A stretch of 25,647 bases of DNA from Thermoflexales bacterium (GCA_016931085.1 JAFGFO010000399.1:1-25647), one strand, 5' to 3'. Shown: positions 6,910 to 14,141, counted from the stretch's first letter. Program-made: numbers and translations. Notes: a model not told the origin generated them from the letters alone.

Positions 6910-7596
6910 ATGTACATCATCGGACTGACCGGCAACATCGCCACGGGCAAAAGCACGGTAAGCGCCATGCTAGCCGAGCTGGGCGCGCACGTGATCGACG
7001 CCGACGCGCTCGTCCACACGCTCCAGCAGCGCGGCCAGCCGGTCTATACCGCCATCGTGGCCGAGTTCGGCCCAGGCATTCTGCGCCCCGGCGGCGAAAT
7101 CGAGCGCGGACGGCTGGGCGCGCGCGTCTTTGCCGACCCGGCCGAGCTGGCCCGCCTGGAAGCCATCGTCCACCCGGCGGTGAACCAGGAAATAGAATAT
7201 CAAATAGCAAATATCAAATCGCAAATCGCGACGGCGCCGGCCGAAGGCGAGGGGCAGAAACATGCCAGGGCAACTGGTCGCAGTGAACCTGAAACGTTAA
7301 ACCTGAAACCTGAAACCGGCATCGTCGTCATCGAGGCGATCAAGCTGATCGAGACCGGCCGGCACGCGAGCTGCCAGGCATTGTGGGTGGTGACGGCCCC
7401 CTACCAGGTCCAGCTCGATCGGCTGATGCGCCGGCGCGGCTTGGGTGAAGCTGAAGCGCGCCTGCGCATCGAGGCCCAACCGCCACAGGCGGACAAGATC
7501 GCCCTGGCCGATGTGGTGATTGACAACGGCGGCGATATGGCCTATACTCGTAGGCAGGTGATCGAAAACTGGGAAGAGATTAGGAAACGACTATGA
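6910..7596 (+). CDS. coaE: Dephospho-CoA kinase with an in-frame repeat insertion
   Basis: CoaE phosphorylates dephospho-CoA to coenzyme A, the last step of CoA synthesis. At 228 residues it is slightly longer than the usual ~200. Motifs: P-loop [12 protein letters not shown] near the N-terminus, DADALVH (substrate Asp), LEAIVHPAV (the HP motif) and [12 protein letters not shown] in place of the usual 'VPLLFE' strand, then [19 protein letters not shown] (lid) and [11 protein letters not shown] at the C-terminus. The start ATG 6910 gives the canonical MYIIGLTG; an upstream TTG at 6871 only adds non-conserved sequence. Residues about 94-136 are an extra low-complexity segment ([12 protein letters not shown] and [12 protein letters not shown]) encoded by dispersed repeat words. 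The stop overlaps the next start (ATGA). Confidence 0.93.
   Translation: MYIIGLTGNIATGKSTVSAMLAELGAHVIDADALVHTLQQRGQPVYTAIVAEFGPGILRPGGEIERGRLGARVFADPAELARLEAIVHPAVNQEIEYQIANIKSQIATAPAEGEGQKHARATGRSEPETLNLKPETGIVVIEAIKLIETGRHASCQALWVVTAPYQVQLDRLMRRRGLGEAEARLRIEAQPPQADKIALADVVIDNGGDMAYTRRQVIENWEEIRKRL
7191..7317. repeat. Two repeat-word clusters inside coaE
   Basis: 7191-7231 is built of AAATAGCAAATATC and AAATCGCAAATCGC units. 7283-7317 is built of AACCTGAAAC and GTTAAACCTGAAAC units. Both are AT-richer than the surrounding gene and recur elsewhere: the first type in rsmA (11627-11664), the second upstream of rsmA (11977-12000) and upstream of the beta-CASP gene (24235-24258). Confidence 0.6.
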
Positions 7597-9293
7597 GAGC
7601 AAGATATTCGCCACTCGTCGAGCGGGGACAAGCCGTGTGGGGTCGGGTCCGGCGCTTTTTTACCGCGCCGGTTTTCGAAGACGAAGACAAGAGCCGCAGC
7701 GCCGGGCTGCTGAGCGCCATGCTGAACGTGATCCTGGGCGTCATGCTGACCGGGGTGACCTTCATGGTCATCCAAGACCCTAGACACTTGACGTTGAGCA
7801 TAGGAAGCATCACGGTGACGCTGAGCCTGGCGCTCCTGGGCCTGCGCCTTCTGATGCGCCGCGGGCGCGTACGCCTGGCCAGCGCCTTGTTGTCGCTCAC
7901 GCTGATGCTGGCGATCACCCTCTCCACCTACGACTATGGCGGCATCACGAACCCCATCATCTGCGGCGGCTACCTGCTGTGCATCATCATCGCCGGTCTG
8001 CTGCTGGACGGGAGCGCCGCAGTCGCCTTCACCTGCCTGGGCATGCTGGCCATAGCCTGGATGTGGTACGGCGCCCAAAGCCAGGCGACGAGCGAGCTCG
8101 TGCGGTCAGACCTGGCGTTTGGCCTGATGGCGGACAATCTCATCCTCATCATGGGCGGGCTGCTGCTGCGCTACGCCGCCGACAACACGGCCGACGCGTT
8201 CGCGCGCGTCCGCCGCCACGAACGCCAGTTGGCCGAGAGCAACCGCCAGTTGCAAGCCACCCGTCTCTCCCTCGAAGATCACAGCCAACGCCTGGGAAGC
8301 ACGGTCCAGCACTATGCCGATTACATCACGCGGGTGATACAAGGCGACCTGGCGGCCCGCCTGGAGATCGACGAAAACGGCCCCAACGCGGACGATCCGC
8401 TGCTGGTGATGGGGCGCCAGTTGAACGACATGACCGCCAACATGCAGCACGTCATCGGCCAAATCTGGTACGCGGTCAGGAGCTTGAACAAGTCGGCCGG
8501 CGGCATCCTGGAGGCGACCACCCAGCAAGCGGCCGGCGCCAACCAACAATCCAGCGCGATCGCTCAAACGGTCACGACGATGGACGAGGTCAAGGCCCTC
8601 ACCGAGCAAGCGGCCAACCAGGTGCGCGAGGTGGCCGACGCGGCCAAGCGCACGGTCGAGGTCTCGCGCGATGGCCAAAAGGCCGTCCAAAATAATATCG
8701 AGAGCATGAACGAGATCAAGGAACACGTGAATGGAATCGCTCGAAACATCGTGGCGTTGTCGCAGCGCGTGCAGCAAATCAGCGAGATCATCACCACAGT
8801 GAGCGAAATCGCCGCGCGTTCCAACATGCTGGCGTTGAACGCCGCGATCGAGGCGGCCCGGGCCGGGGAGCAAGGGCGCGGCTTTGCCGTGGTGGCCGCC
8901 GAGGTGCGCTACCTGGCCAAGCAATCGCGCCAGGCCGCCACCCAGGTCAAAGCCATCTTGTCGGAAATCCAGCAGGCGACCGAGGCGACGGTGGCGGCGA
9001 CGGAGGGAGGCGCCAAGGGCGTCGACAAAGGCGTGCAACTGGCCGAGCAATCCCGGCAGGCGATCGAGCAGTTGTACGGCGTGATTCACGAGTCCGCGCG
9101 GGCCGCGGTGCAGGTGGTGAGCGGCGGGCAGCAGCAGCAACTGGGCATCGAGCAAATCGCACAGGCCATGCAGAACATCAACCAGGCCACGCTCCAAAAC
9201 CTGTCCAGCGTCCGCCAGGCGGAAAAAGCCGCCCAAGACCTGAACGGGCTGGCGCGCGAGCTGATGGCCGCCGTGGAACAGTACCAGTTGTAA
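7593..9293 (+). CDS. Membrane-anchored methyl-accepting chemotaxis-type transducer
   Basis: This 566-residue protein has five or six hydrophobic helices in its first ~190 residues (for example [20 protein letters not shown]) and no periplasmic ligand domain. A linker with HAMP-like character ([17 protein letters not shown]) follows, then a long coiled coil ending in the canonical signalling hairpin: [20 protein letters not shown], then [18 protein letters not shown], at about residues 400-450. That tip is the CheA/CheW contact surface of chemoreceptors. No che, flagellar or pilus genes are in the window, so whether it controls motility or another two-component output is unknown. The N-terminal helices may sense within or near the membrane. 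It starts in the coaE stop codon (ATGA), so the two are co-translated. Confidence 0.9.
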   Translation: MRARYSPLVERGQAVWGRVRRFFTAPVFEDEDKSRSAGLLSAMLNVILGVMLTGVTFMVIQDPRHLTLSIGSITVTLSLALLGLRLLMRRGRVRLASALLSLTLMLAITLSTYDYGGITNPIICGGYLLCIIIAGLLLDGSAAVAFTCLGMLAIAWMWYGAQSQATSELVRSDLAFGLMADNLILIMGGLLLRYAADNTADAFARVRRHERQLAESNRQLQATRLSLEDHSQRLGSTVQHYADYITRVIQGDLAARLEIDENGPNADDPLLVMGRQLNDMTANMQHVIGQIWYAVRSLNKSAGGILEATTQQAAGANQQSSAIAQTVTTMDEVKALTEQAANQVREVADAAKRTVEVSRDGQKAVQNNIESMNEIKEHVNGIARNIVALSQRVQQISEIITTVSEIAARSNMLALNAAIEAARAGEQGRGFAVVAAEVRYLAKQSRQAATQVKAILSEIQQATEATVAATEGGAKGVDKGVQLAEQSRQAIEQLYGVIHESARAAVQVVSGGQQQQLGIEQIAQAMQNINQATLQNLSSVRQAEKAAQDLNGLARELMAAVEQYQL

Positions 9294-9361
9294 TTTGACC
9301 TTCTGCACTTTCTGGTTTACAATAAATCGCGAACGCTAACGCAAATCCCTGGGGGTATAAT

Positions 9362-9865
9362 GTGAGTGAATTGAACGAATCCGATGTCAAAGTACGGCGC
9401 GCTAAACCGTCCGACTCGGCGGCGATCAAGGCCTTTGTGGAAGATGCCACCCACGGGCGGGTCGACACCGACCGGGCTCAGATCCTGGAAAAACTCGGCT
9501 CCAAAGGGGTCCTGCTGGCCCACACCGAGCGCCTGATCGGCCTGGCCGGCTTTCGGGTGGAGAACCTGGTGGGGCGGGTCGAAGATTTGCTCGTTTACCC
9601 GGCGGCGCTACGCCCGGTGGCCGGCAAGGTCCTGCTGGATGCGATCGAAACCGAGGCCAACGGGCTCAAGTGCGAGATTGTGTTGATCTTTATCCACATG
9701 GAAGCCTCGCAAGAGCTGGTCGACTTTTGTGAATCGCGCGGATACGCCGCGCCGGACACGAGGAACTGGCCGCCTCCCTGGACAGGCGCGGTCAAAGAAT
9801 TCGGCGGCTCGGACCGCTTCGTCCTGTTCAAGCAACTGCGCGAGCGGGTGCTCAAGCCGATCTAA
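9362..9865 (+). CDS. GNAT-like acetyltransferase-fold protein
   Basis: This 167-residue protein starts at GTG 9362. It begins VKVRRAKPSDSAAIKAFVED, the usual first strand and helix of GNAT N-acetyltransferases. GVLLAHTERLIGLAGFRVEN and VEDLLVYPA fit the central beta strands (beta4), and QELVDFCESRGY the C-terminal helix before the last strands. The acetyl-CoA loop R/QxxGxG/A is poorly preserved (AALRPVAGKVLLDAI), so activity is uncertain. GGGGG lies just upstream. A perfect TATAAT (9356-9361) abuts the GTG; if used as a -10 box, transcription would begin inside the first codons and translation might start at TTG 9371. Substrate unknown. Confidence 0.65.
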   Translation: MSELNESDVKVRRAKPSDSAAIKAFVEDATHGRVDTDRAQILEKLGSKGVLLAHTERLIGLAGFRVENLVGRVEDLLVYPAALRPVAGKVLLDAIETEANGLKCEIVLIFIHMEASQELVDFCESRGYAAPDTRNWPPPWTGAVKEFGGSDRFVLFKQLRERVLKPI

Positions 9866-9884
9866 TCACATCGAAAGGAAGACG

Positions 9885-10103
9885 ATGCAGCGCATCATAG
9901 ACGTTTACAACCAACACCCCAAGCTGACGGCCTGGGCGGTACTGGCCATCGGGATGGTCGCCATCTTGTTGTGGTCGGCCCGCGACGTGGGACTGCTGCC
10001 GCAGCAGACGGCCGCCCTGGTGATCGCCACGATTGGCCTGGCCGGGCTGTGCGTGTGGATCATCGGCTGGGAAGACGAAGAGGCCGAAGACGAGGCCGCG
10101 TAG
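9885..10103 (+). CDS. Small two-helix membrane protein
   Basis: This 72-residue protein starts at ATG 9885 with AAAGGAAG upstream. Two hydrophobic helices are evident, LTAWAVLAIGMVAILLWSA (about 14-32) and TAALVIATIGLAGLCVWIIG (about 43-63), and an acidic tail EDEEAEDEAA follows. The frame is open further upstream into the GNAT gene, but that part is compositionally unlike protein. It follows the GNAT-like gene by 19 bases and is probably co-transcribed. Function unknown. Its TAG stop lies inside a palindromic repeat. Confidence 0.7.
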   Translation: MQRIIDVYNQHPKLTAWAVLAIGMVAILLWSARDVGLLPQQTAALVIATIGLAGLCVWIIGWEDEEAEDEAA

Positions 10104-10131
10104 GGGCAGACACACACGTCTGCCCCCCTAC
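10100..10131. terminator. Palindromic repeat (GGGCAGAC type) between convergent genes
   Basis: GGGGCAGAC (10103-10111), loop ACACAC and GTCTGCCCC (10118-10126) form a 9-bp stem, bounded by GTAG at 10100 and CTAC ending at 10131. The outer TAG at each end is the stop codon of the gene on that side: 10101-10103 for the plus-strand gene, and 10128-10130 read on the minus strand. It is probably a bidirectional terminator. Related copies lie at 19404, 20733 and 22762. Confidence 0.6.
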
Positions 10132-11072
10132 CACCAGACCAGGAACGAGGTCCAGGTCAAAGCCGAAAGCGCACCCCACCCCGCCCGCACGCTGATGACG
10201 ACGCGCTGCCCCGGGGTCAATTGCCCCAGCTCGAACACACGCACCGTGTAGCCGCGTTCGTCACTTGGCATCATGGCCAACTCCTGGTCACCGCCTGGGA
10301 AATGAACCACGGCGACGACGTTGGCGTGCGGCACAGGTTGGCCGCGCTGATCCATAACATAGACGTGCAGCTTTTGCGTGCCCCAACGCCCGGTGACAGC
10401 CGAGTGCAGTGAGGCAAGCGGCTTGAGCGCCGTGACTTGAACGGCTTGGGCCGGGCTGGCCGGCGGGGGGTCCAGCACATCGAAACTCAGACGTTGGGAG
10501 GCATACACCTGGCCCAGATCCCCCAAGTGGACGCGCTGCTCGGGGGCAAGGTCAGGATGCCATTCCATGCGCGCGCGCTCAAAGTACTGCACGATCCGCC
10601 CACCCTCCGACTTGAACTCGGTAATAGGCCAGCCGAAAAATGCCTCCCCACCGTGGGCATTGAAGAAAATCAGGAACGCGTACGACACCGTGTGGCCGGT
10701 GGCGGGGAAATAGCGCCGGTTGGGATCGCCGGCGGAAGGGATGTCCGAGCTCGGGATGGGCGGGTCACCCCGTCCAAGCAAGCTGCCCAGGGGGCCGGGC
10801 TGCACGGGCGAGGTCGAGTTCTCGGGATAGGCGTCCAGGCGCAGGTTCTGGAAATATTGAACCTGCCGGCCGTCTTGGAGGATCTCTCCGGTCAGGGGCT
10901 GGCCCACGATGTCCACACCGCCGTTCTCGTTGAAAAAGCGCAGGAACTCGCCCCGCACGTTGTGGCCGGTATCGGGGAAATACTGGTTGGGGACAGTTTG
11001 GGCCTGCAAGCCGCCGACTGCCACCAACAAGCTGACGATCACCGCCAAGGCCGCCAGTCCAGACTTGTTCAT
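10128..11072 (-). CDS. Secreted protein with two YFP.TGH-type repeats
   Basis: This 314-residue protein has a signal peptide (NKSGLAALAVIVSLLVAVGG, then LQAQ). Two copies of a ~55-residue repeat follow: NQYFPDTGHNVRGEFLRFFN through FQNLRLDAYPE (about 27-82), and RRYFPATGHTVSYAFLIFFN through YFERARMEWHPD (about 118-175). Each has the pattern YFP.TGH, FL.FF, GG, G.P.TE, G...QYF, R....P. I know this repeat as common in exported Chloroflexota proteins. The last ~100 residues (LHVYVMDQRGQPVPHANVVA and onward) look like an immunoglobulin-like beta domain. Function unknown; cell-surface binding is a guess. ATG 11072 is chosen because the signal peptide starts there; longer frames run back into rsmA. 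A strong promoter ends nine bases before the ATG, implying an almost leaderless message. Confidence 0.8.
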   Translation of the reverse strand: MNKSGLAALAVIVSLLVAVGGLQAQTVPNQYFPDTGHNVRGEFLRFFNENGGVDIVGQPLTGEILQDGRQVQYFQNLRLDAYPENSTSPVQPGPLGSLLGRGDPPIPSSDIPSAGDPNRRYFPATGHTVSYAFLIFFNAHGGEAFFGWPITEFKSEGGRIVQYFERARMEWHPDLAPEQRVHLGDLGQVYASQRLSFDVLDPPPASPAQAVQVTALKPLASLHSAVTGRWGTQKLHVYVMDQRGQPVPHANVVAVVHFPGGDQELAMMPSDERGYTVRVFELGQLTPGQRVVISVRAGWGALSALTWTSFLVWW

Positions 11073-11081
11073 CTTGATACT

Positions 11082-11110
11082 ATTGTACACCCGCGCGGCG
11101 CTTTTGGCAA
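11082..11110 (-). promoter_or_regulatory. Promoter of the secreted repeat protein, near-leaderless
   Basis: On the minus strand TTGCCA (11105-11110), a 17-nt spacer and TACAAT (11082-11087) precede ATG 11072. The expected transcription start lies about three bases before the ATG. Confidence 0.65.
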
Positions 11111-11139
11111 TACTGCGCCCGTAGGGCTCGAAGCGCGTC

Positions 11140-11961
11140 CTAGCCCAATTCACGCGCCAGGCTGGCCCACTCGGCCAGCGACAGCGTTTCGGCGCGGCGG
11201 CGGCCGTCCAGCCCGGCCCGCTCGAGGGCGGCGGCGACCCGGTCCTGGGAGCAGGCCAAGCCGCCGGCCAGGGCATTGTGAAGCTGTTTGCGCCGCTGCG
11301 AAAAGCCGGCCCGCGCGACGGCAAAGAAGCGCTCGACGTCGGCCACCTCCACCGGCGGCTGCGCGTAGGTCTCGATCCTGACGATGGCCGAGTCCACCTT
11401 GGGCGGGGGGTAAAACGCGCCGGCCTTGATCCGGCCGGCGATCGAGGGATGGCCGTAAAACTGGACGCTGAGCGCCAGCAAGCTCATGTCACCCGGCCTG
11501 GCCGTGATGCGTTGGGCCACCTCCAACTGAACGGTCAGCACGATCACGCGCGGCCGGGGGCTGGTCTCCAGGAGGCGTCTGAAAATCTGGGCGGTGAGGT
11601 TGTAGGGGATGTTGCCGACGACGGCGGAAATCGCGATTTGCGGTTTGCGATTTGCGATTTGCAAGATGTCGCCGTGGACGATCTGGACGTTGGGATAAGG
11701 GGCGAGCGTCTGGTGCAAGATGGGGATGAGGGCGGCGTCCAGCTCGACCGCGATCACCTGCCTGGCGCGCTCGGCCAGGTGGCGGGTCAAGCCGCCAAGC
11801 CCCGGGCCGATTTCCAGCACCGTATCCTGGTCTGTCAACTCAGCCGCGTTGGCGATGCGCGCCAGCACCCGCTCGTCGGACAAGAAATTCTGTCCCAGGC
11901 TCTTTTGGGGGCGCAGGCCGGCTTGTTTCAACAGCTCGCTGACGTTGATCGGCTGAGGCAT
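11140..11961 (-). CDS. rsmA: 16S rRNA adenine dimethyltransferase
   Basis: RsmA (KsgA) dimethylates two adjacent adenines in the 3'-terminal hairpin (helix 45) of 16S rRNA using SAM, a late checkpoint of small-subunit assembly. This 273-residue protein has the family's normal length and motifs: KSLGQNFLSD (20-29), SAM-binding LEIGPGLGGLT (49-59), acidic VIAVELD (69-75), HGDIL (96-100), the catalytic NIPY (117-120, the N-[I/L]-P-Y methylase motif), GAFYPPPKVDSAIV and FAVARAGFSQRRKQL. Residues 101-112 (QIANRKPQIAIS), between the GDIL strand and the NIPY strand, are encoded by a repeat word shared with coaE. No clear Shine-Dalgarno precedes the ATG. It lies downstream of a YabE-like gene, as in Bacillus, but without the intervening rnmV. 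Confidence 0.95.
   Translation of the reverse strand: MPQPINVSELLKQAGLRPQKSLGQNFLSDERVLARIANAAELTDQDTVLEIGPGLGGLTRHLAERARQVIAVELDAALIPILHQTLAPYPNVQIVHGDILQIANRKPQIAISAVVGNIPYNLTAQIFRRLLETSPRPRVIVLTVQLEVAQRITARPGDMSLLALSVQFYGHPSIAGRIKAGAFYPPPKVDSAIVRIETYAQPPVEVADVERFFAVARAGFSQRRKQLHNALAGGLACSQDRVAAALERAGLDGRRRAETLSLAEWASLARELG
11627..11664. repeat. GATTTGC word array inside rsmA
   Basis: On the plus strand this reads as repeated GATTTGCG and GGTTTGCG units. On the coding strand it gives the in-frame peptide QIANRKPQIA. The same AAATCGC word type sits inside coaE at 7191-7231, giving [10 protein letters not shown] in that protein. Confidence 0.55.
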
Positions 11962-11976
11962 GGCTGTTCTAAAGAT

Positions 11977-12040
11977 AGTTTCAGGTTTCAGGTCTCAGGT
12001 CTCATTCCCGCGAAGCGTTCCTACTCCCTACTCCCTATCC
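11977..12040. repeat. Intergenic word arrays between the YabE-like gene and rsmA
   Basis: 11977-12000 is a 24-nt word (AGTTTCAGG...CTCAGGT) identical to 24235-24258. It ends exactly 15 nt before the rsmA start codon, as the other copy does before the beta-CASP gene. 12021-12039 is CTACTCCC repeated, sharing 15 nt with the complement of the topA linker word (22521-22538). Apart from these words the 79-base gap between the two genes holds nothing I recognise. Confidence 0.6.
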
Positions 12041-13567
12041 TCATGGCTCCGGCGGCCAGTCGGGGATCACGTAATTGATGTCCGAAGGCACCGGGGCGAG
12101 CAAGTACACGTCGACCCAGCGATACCACAGCACCAGGTTATGGTCATCGTAGCCCAGGTCGATGCGGCGTCCCTTGATGGCCCCGCCCGTGTCGCCGGCG
12201 GCGCCCACGCCATAACCCGGCACGAACACGCGGCTGCCCAATTGCACCACGCGCGGGTCGACGGCCACGATGCCGTGCCCCATCGTCCAGCCCAGCCGGG
12301 TGCGGCCATAATACGAAGCCGTGGTGGGGGTGCCGGCCGTCGAGGCGCTGTAGGACGTGGCCAGCATGCGCACCCGCCGCCAGTAGTCGACCGGCCCCTG
12401 AGGTGTCTCCAGCGTGCGCACGATCACGCCCGTGCCATAGCTGATGATCTTGTTCTGGGGTGGGCGGACGATGCCCTGGTCTTCTAATCTACGGCTGGTT
12501 TCTTGCCCGTCTTCATAGTGCACGCGGATCCGTTTTTGGAGCACGCCGTTCTCGCCGGCGTGGCGCAGCGCCTGGTGATCTATCTCCAGATCGGGGTCGG
12601 GCATCCACAGGACTTCGAAAGGCACCGGCTCTTGCTCGATCGAGAACGTTTCTCGCACGCGCACCACCTTGATGTCCATGCCGGCCACCAGGCCGCTGTC
12701 CAGTGGTGGTTGAGCGTAATCCAGCCCGGTCAAGGCCACGTTCGCCTCGGCCAATGCGTCGGCCACGTTGGCGCTGTGGGTGCGCGCGCGCAGCCGGCGG
12801 CCGTCCACCAGGATCGTCAGCGGGGTGGCGGTCTTGACGGCGATGGCCAAGCCAGGCTGGGTGGGGGCCGACAAGGCGGGCTGGACGCGATCCGCCTCGT
12901 GCAGCACGATGCCGGCCTCGCGCAGGGCCTCGCCCACCGAGGGAGCCGTCGTGTTCAGGCTGTAGGAACGGCCGTCCAGGCTCAACTCCATGGCTACCGC
13001 GCGCTTGACGATCAACTCGAGCGCCGGCTTGGACGAGTCGAGCCAGCCAAGCCGGGCGGTCAACGCTCGGCCCAACGGCAAAGCGGCCGCCAGGGCCCCG
13101 CTTCCTCTTTCAGATGAGCTTCCAGGCGGCGCGGCAGCGGATGACGCTTCCGGGAAGGCGACGACTTTATCGTGGGGCGAGAGCGCGATACCCAACTCGG
13201 CCAGGATATCTGGGACGGAATGCTTGAGGCTGCGCCCGGTGACGAGCGTGCCGTCGACGTGAACGCGGACAGGGCGAGCGCGGTCGATGCGGATGATCTC
13301 GCCCGGCTCGATCCGTTCGGCCAGCGCCGGGGTGACGCGATCCTCGGCGTAAACGACAACGCCGGCGTCCTGCAGGGCGCTTTCCACGGTCGGTTGATGG
13401 GTACGCCATTCGTACCTGGCGCCCTCCACATGGAGGACGACCGGGACCAACAAGCGAAAGTAGCCGGCGCCCATCAGGCCGCCAGCGAGGGCCACGAGGG
13501 CCAGGGTCAATAAGCCCGCGCAGCCGGCCGGCCGGCGGGGGTGTGTCGGAACAGATGTCGTTACCAT
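12041..13567 (-). CDS. YabE-like cell-wall protein (DUF348 repeats, G5, 3D domain)
   Basis: This 508-residue exported protein has a hydrophobic N-terminal anchor (about 17-42) and several DUF348 ubiquitin-like repeats (about 44-140 and 185-302, each with a T.....V..AL..AGI..., D.V.P..... pattern). A G5 domain follows (about 304-382, ETFSIEQEPVPFEVLWMPDP ... RVHYEDGQETSRRL). The C-terminal 3D domain (about 398-490) has the aspartates expected of MltA/RlpA-like double-psi barrels: VAVDPRV (D437), GDTGGAIKG (D459) and GRRIDLGY (D470). Family members (YabE, Rpf2-like, YocH relatives) are peptidoglycan-remodelling hydrolases or lytic transglycosylases. The gene sits just upstream of rsmA, the same neighbourhood as yabE in Bacillus. 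The N-terminal Pro/Arg stretch (MVTTSVPTHPRR) leaves the exact start slightly uncertain. There is no visible Shine-Dalgarno. Confidence 0.88.
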   Translation of the reverse strand: MVTTSVPTHPRRPAGCAGLLTLALVALAGGLMGAGYFRLLVPVVLHVEGARYEWRTHQPTVESALQDAGVVVYAEDRVTPALAERIEPGEIIRIDRARPVRVHVDGTLVTGRSLKHSVPDILAELGIALSPHDKVVAFPEASSAAAPPGSSSERGSGALAAALPLGRALTARLGWLDSSKPALELIVKRAVAMELSLDGRSYSLNTTAPSVGEALREAGIVLHEADRVQPALSAPTQPGLAIAVKTATPLTILVDGRRLRARTHSANVADALAEANVALTGLDYAQPPLDSGLVAGMDIKVVRVRETFSIEQEPVPFEVLWMPDPDLEIDHQALRHAGENGVLQKRIRVHYEDGQETSRRLEDQGIVRPPQNKIISYGTGVIVRTLETPQGPVDYWRRVRMLATSYSASTAGTPTTASYYGRTRLGWTMGHGIVAVDPRVVQLGSRVFVPGYGVGAAGDTGGAIKGRRIDLGYDDHNLVLWYRWVDVYLLAPVPSDINYVIPDWPPEP

Positions 13568-13598
13568 ACGTTCTGTGGCAGGAACAGAAACGCCCGAT

Positions 13599-13627
13599 GC
13601 CTTGAACCTGCAAGCTCAGACCTTAAA
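13599..13627. repeat. Word-like sequence after the SRP RNA
   Basis: CCTTGAACCTGCAAGC and AGACCTTAAACC resemble the GAACCTGAAAC/TTAAACC words in coaE. It lies between the SRP RNA 3' end and the YabE-like start. Similarity is loose. Confidence 0.3.
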
Positions 13628-13633
13628 CCGCTT

Positions 13634-13903
13634 TGGTCGTGCACCCTTTGTCGAACCTGGTCGCCCGACTTGCTCCAGCCAGTTAGCTCCAGCCCGGCGC
13701 TCCTGCGTCACCCAAGAGTTATTCCTAACCGTTGCTGCCTTCCGGCCCTGGCGGGGTTGGGGAACCTCCTGCCGCGCAGGACCAGACCTTCAACGCCACT
13801 TGTCTGTGGTAGGCTCGAACGTCCAGGCCCTCGAAAGGGGCTTCCGCCCCGCTAAGCAGATTTCGGGTTCAGGGCACTGCTAGCTCCCCGCCTAGCACGA
13901 CCA
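13634..13903 (-). ncRNA. ffs: Signal recognition particle RNA, large bacterial type
   Basis: The minus strand carries the S-domain core CCAGGGCCGGAAGGCAGCAA, the near-invariant Ffh-binding helix 8 with its GGAAG tetraloop flanked by AGCA. The 5' part reads GTGCTAGGCGGGGAGCTAGC, followed by GTGCCCTGAACCCG, which I recognise as the Alu domain of the large (~270-nt) SRP RNAs of Bacillus-like and Chloroflexota bacteria. The two ends pair perfectly: TGGTCGTGC at 13895-13903 with GCACGACCA at 13634-13642 (9 bp), which sets the boundaries at about 270 nt. A consensus promoter ends six bases upstream. No U-tract terminator is obvious at the 3' end. The RNA pairs with Ffh to target nascent membrane proteins; ffh is not in this window. 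Confidence 0.9.
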
Positions 13904-13908
13904 GGCTA

Positions 13909-13937
13909 ATGGTAATGCAGGCTGGGGAATTTGTCAA
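13909..13937 (-). promoter_or_regulatory. SRP RNA promoter
   Basis: A perfect TTGACA (13932-13937 on the minus strand), a 17-nt spacer and TACCAT (13909-13914) predict a start at about 13902-13903, exactly where the terminal helix of the RNA begins. Confidence 0.75.
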
Positions 13938-13956
13938 GCCCGGGACAAAAAAATAG

Positions 13957-14043
13957 CGGAGAGGGTGGGATTCGAACCCACGGAGCATTTCTGCTCACGC
14001 GCTCTCCAGGCGCGCGCGTTAGGCCAGACTACGCTACCTCTCC
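13957..14043 (-). tRNA. tRNA-Ser, anticodon GGA
   Basis: The acceptor stem GGAGAGG/CCTCTCC pairs perfectly. The anticodon loop CTGGAGA gives GGA (reads UCC/UCU). A long class II variable arm (GAGCA-GAAA-TGCTC) and a T arm GTGGG-TTCGAAT-CCCAC are present. The discriminator base is G, as usual for tRNA-Ser, and no CCA is encoded. A T7 run just after the 3' end may terminate the transcript. The anticodon is not UCA, so this is not the selenocysteine tRNA. Confidence 0.95.
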
Positions 14044-14058
14044 AGCTAATCCGGCGCC

Positions 14059-14087
14059 ATTATACCATCGCTGCGGGCATTTGTCCA
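14059..14087 (-). promoter_or_regulatory. tRNA-Ser promoter
   Basis: Minus-strand TGGACA (14082-14087), a 17-nt spacer and a perfect TATAAT (14059-14064) lie 15 bases upstream of the tRNA 5' end. Confidence 0.65.
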
Positions 14088-14108
14088 TACAGATGGCCAG
14101 ACGCTAGG

Positions 14109-14136
14109 CTTCCGAAGTCTTAGACTTTGGAAGTCT
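14109..14136. repeat. Dispersed palindrome of the GACTTCcGAAGTC type, copy 1
   Basis: CTTCCGAAGTCT (14109-14120) pairs with AGACTTTGGAAG (14122-14133) across one base, with a single G-T mismatch. It sits between divergent tRNA-Ser and nadK. A perfect, longer copy is at 25589-25622. Confidence 0.5.
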
Positions 14137-14141
14137 TTGGA

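Noticed and set aside
7191..7317. Repeat words in coaE considered as a CRISPR array or a sequencing artefact.
   Set aside because: Units are 7-14 nt without unique spacers, so not CRISPR; the same words occur at several loci and keep the reading frame, which argues against an artefact.
8106..9308. 400-codon minus-strand ORF opposite the chemoreceptor gene.
   Set aside because: Composition (Leu/Gly/Arg/His-rich, no motifs) is that of a shadow frame; the plus strand encodes a well-defined signalling domain.
10437..11381. 314-codon plus-strand ORF opposite the secreted repeat protein and rsmA.
   Set aside because: Shadow frame spanning two oppositely oriented genes and their promoter.
13541..13883. 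Plus-strand ORFs across the SRP RNA.
   Set aside because: They cover a structured RNA gene with conserved core and paired ends; the translations show no protein features.
13957..14043. tRNA with long variable arm considered as selenocysteine tRNA.
   Set aside because: The anticodon is GGA and the acceptor stem has the ordinary 7 bp, so it is tRNA-Ser.
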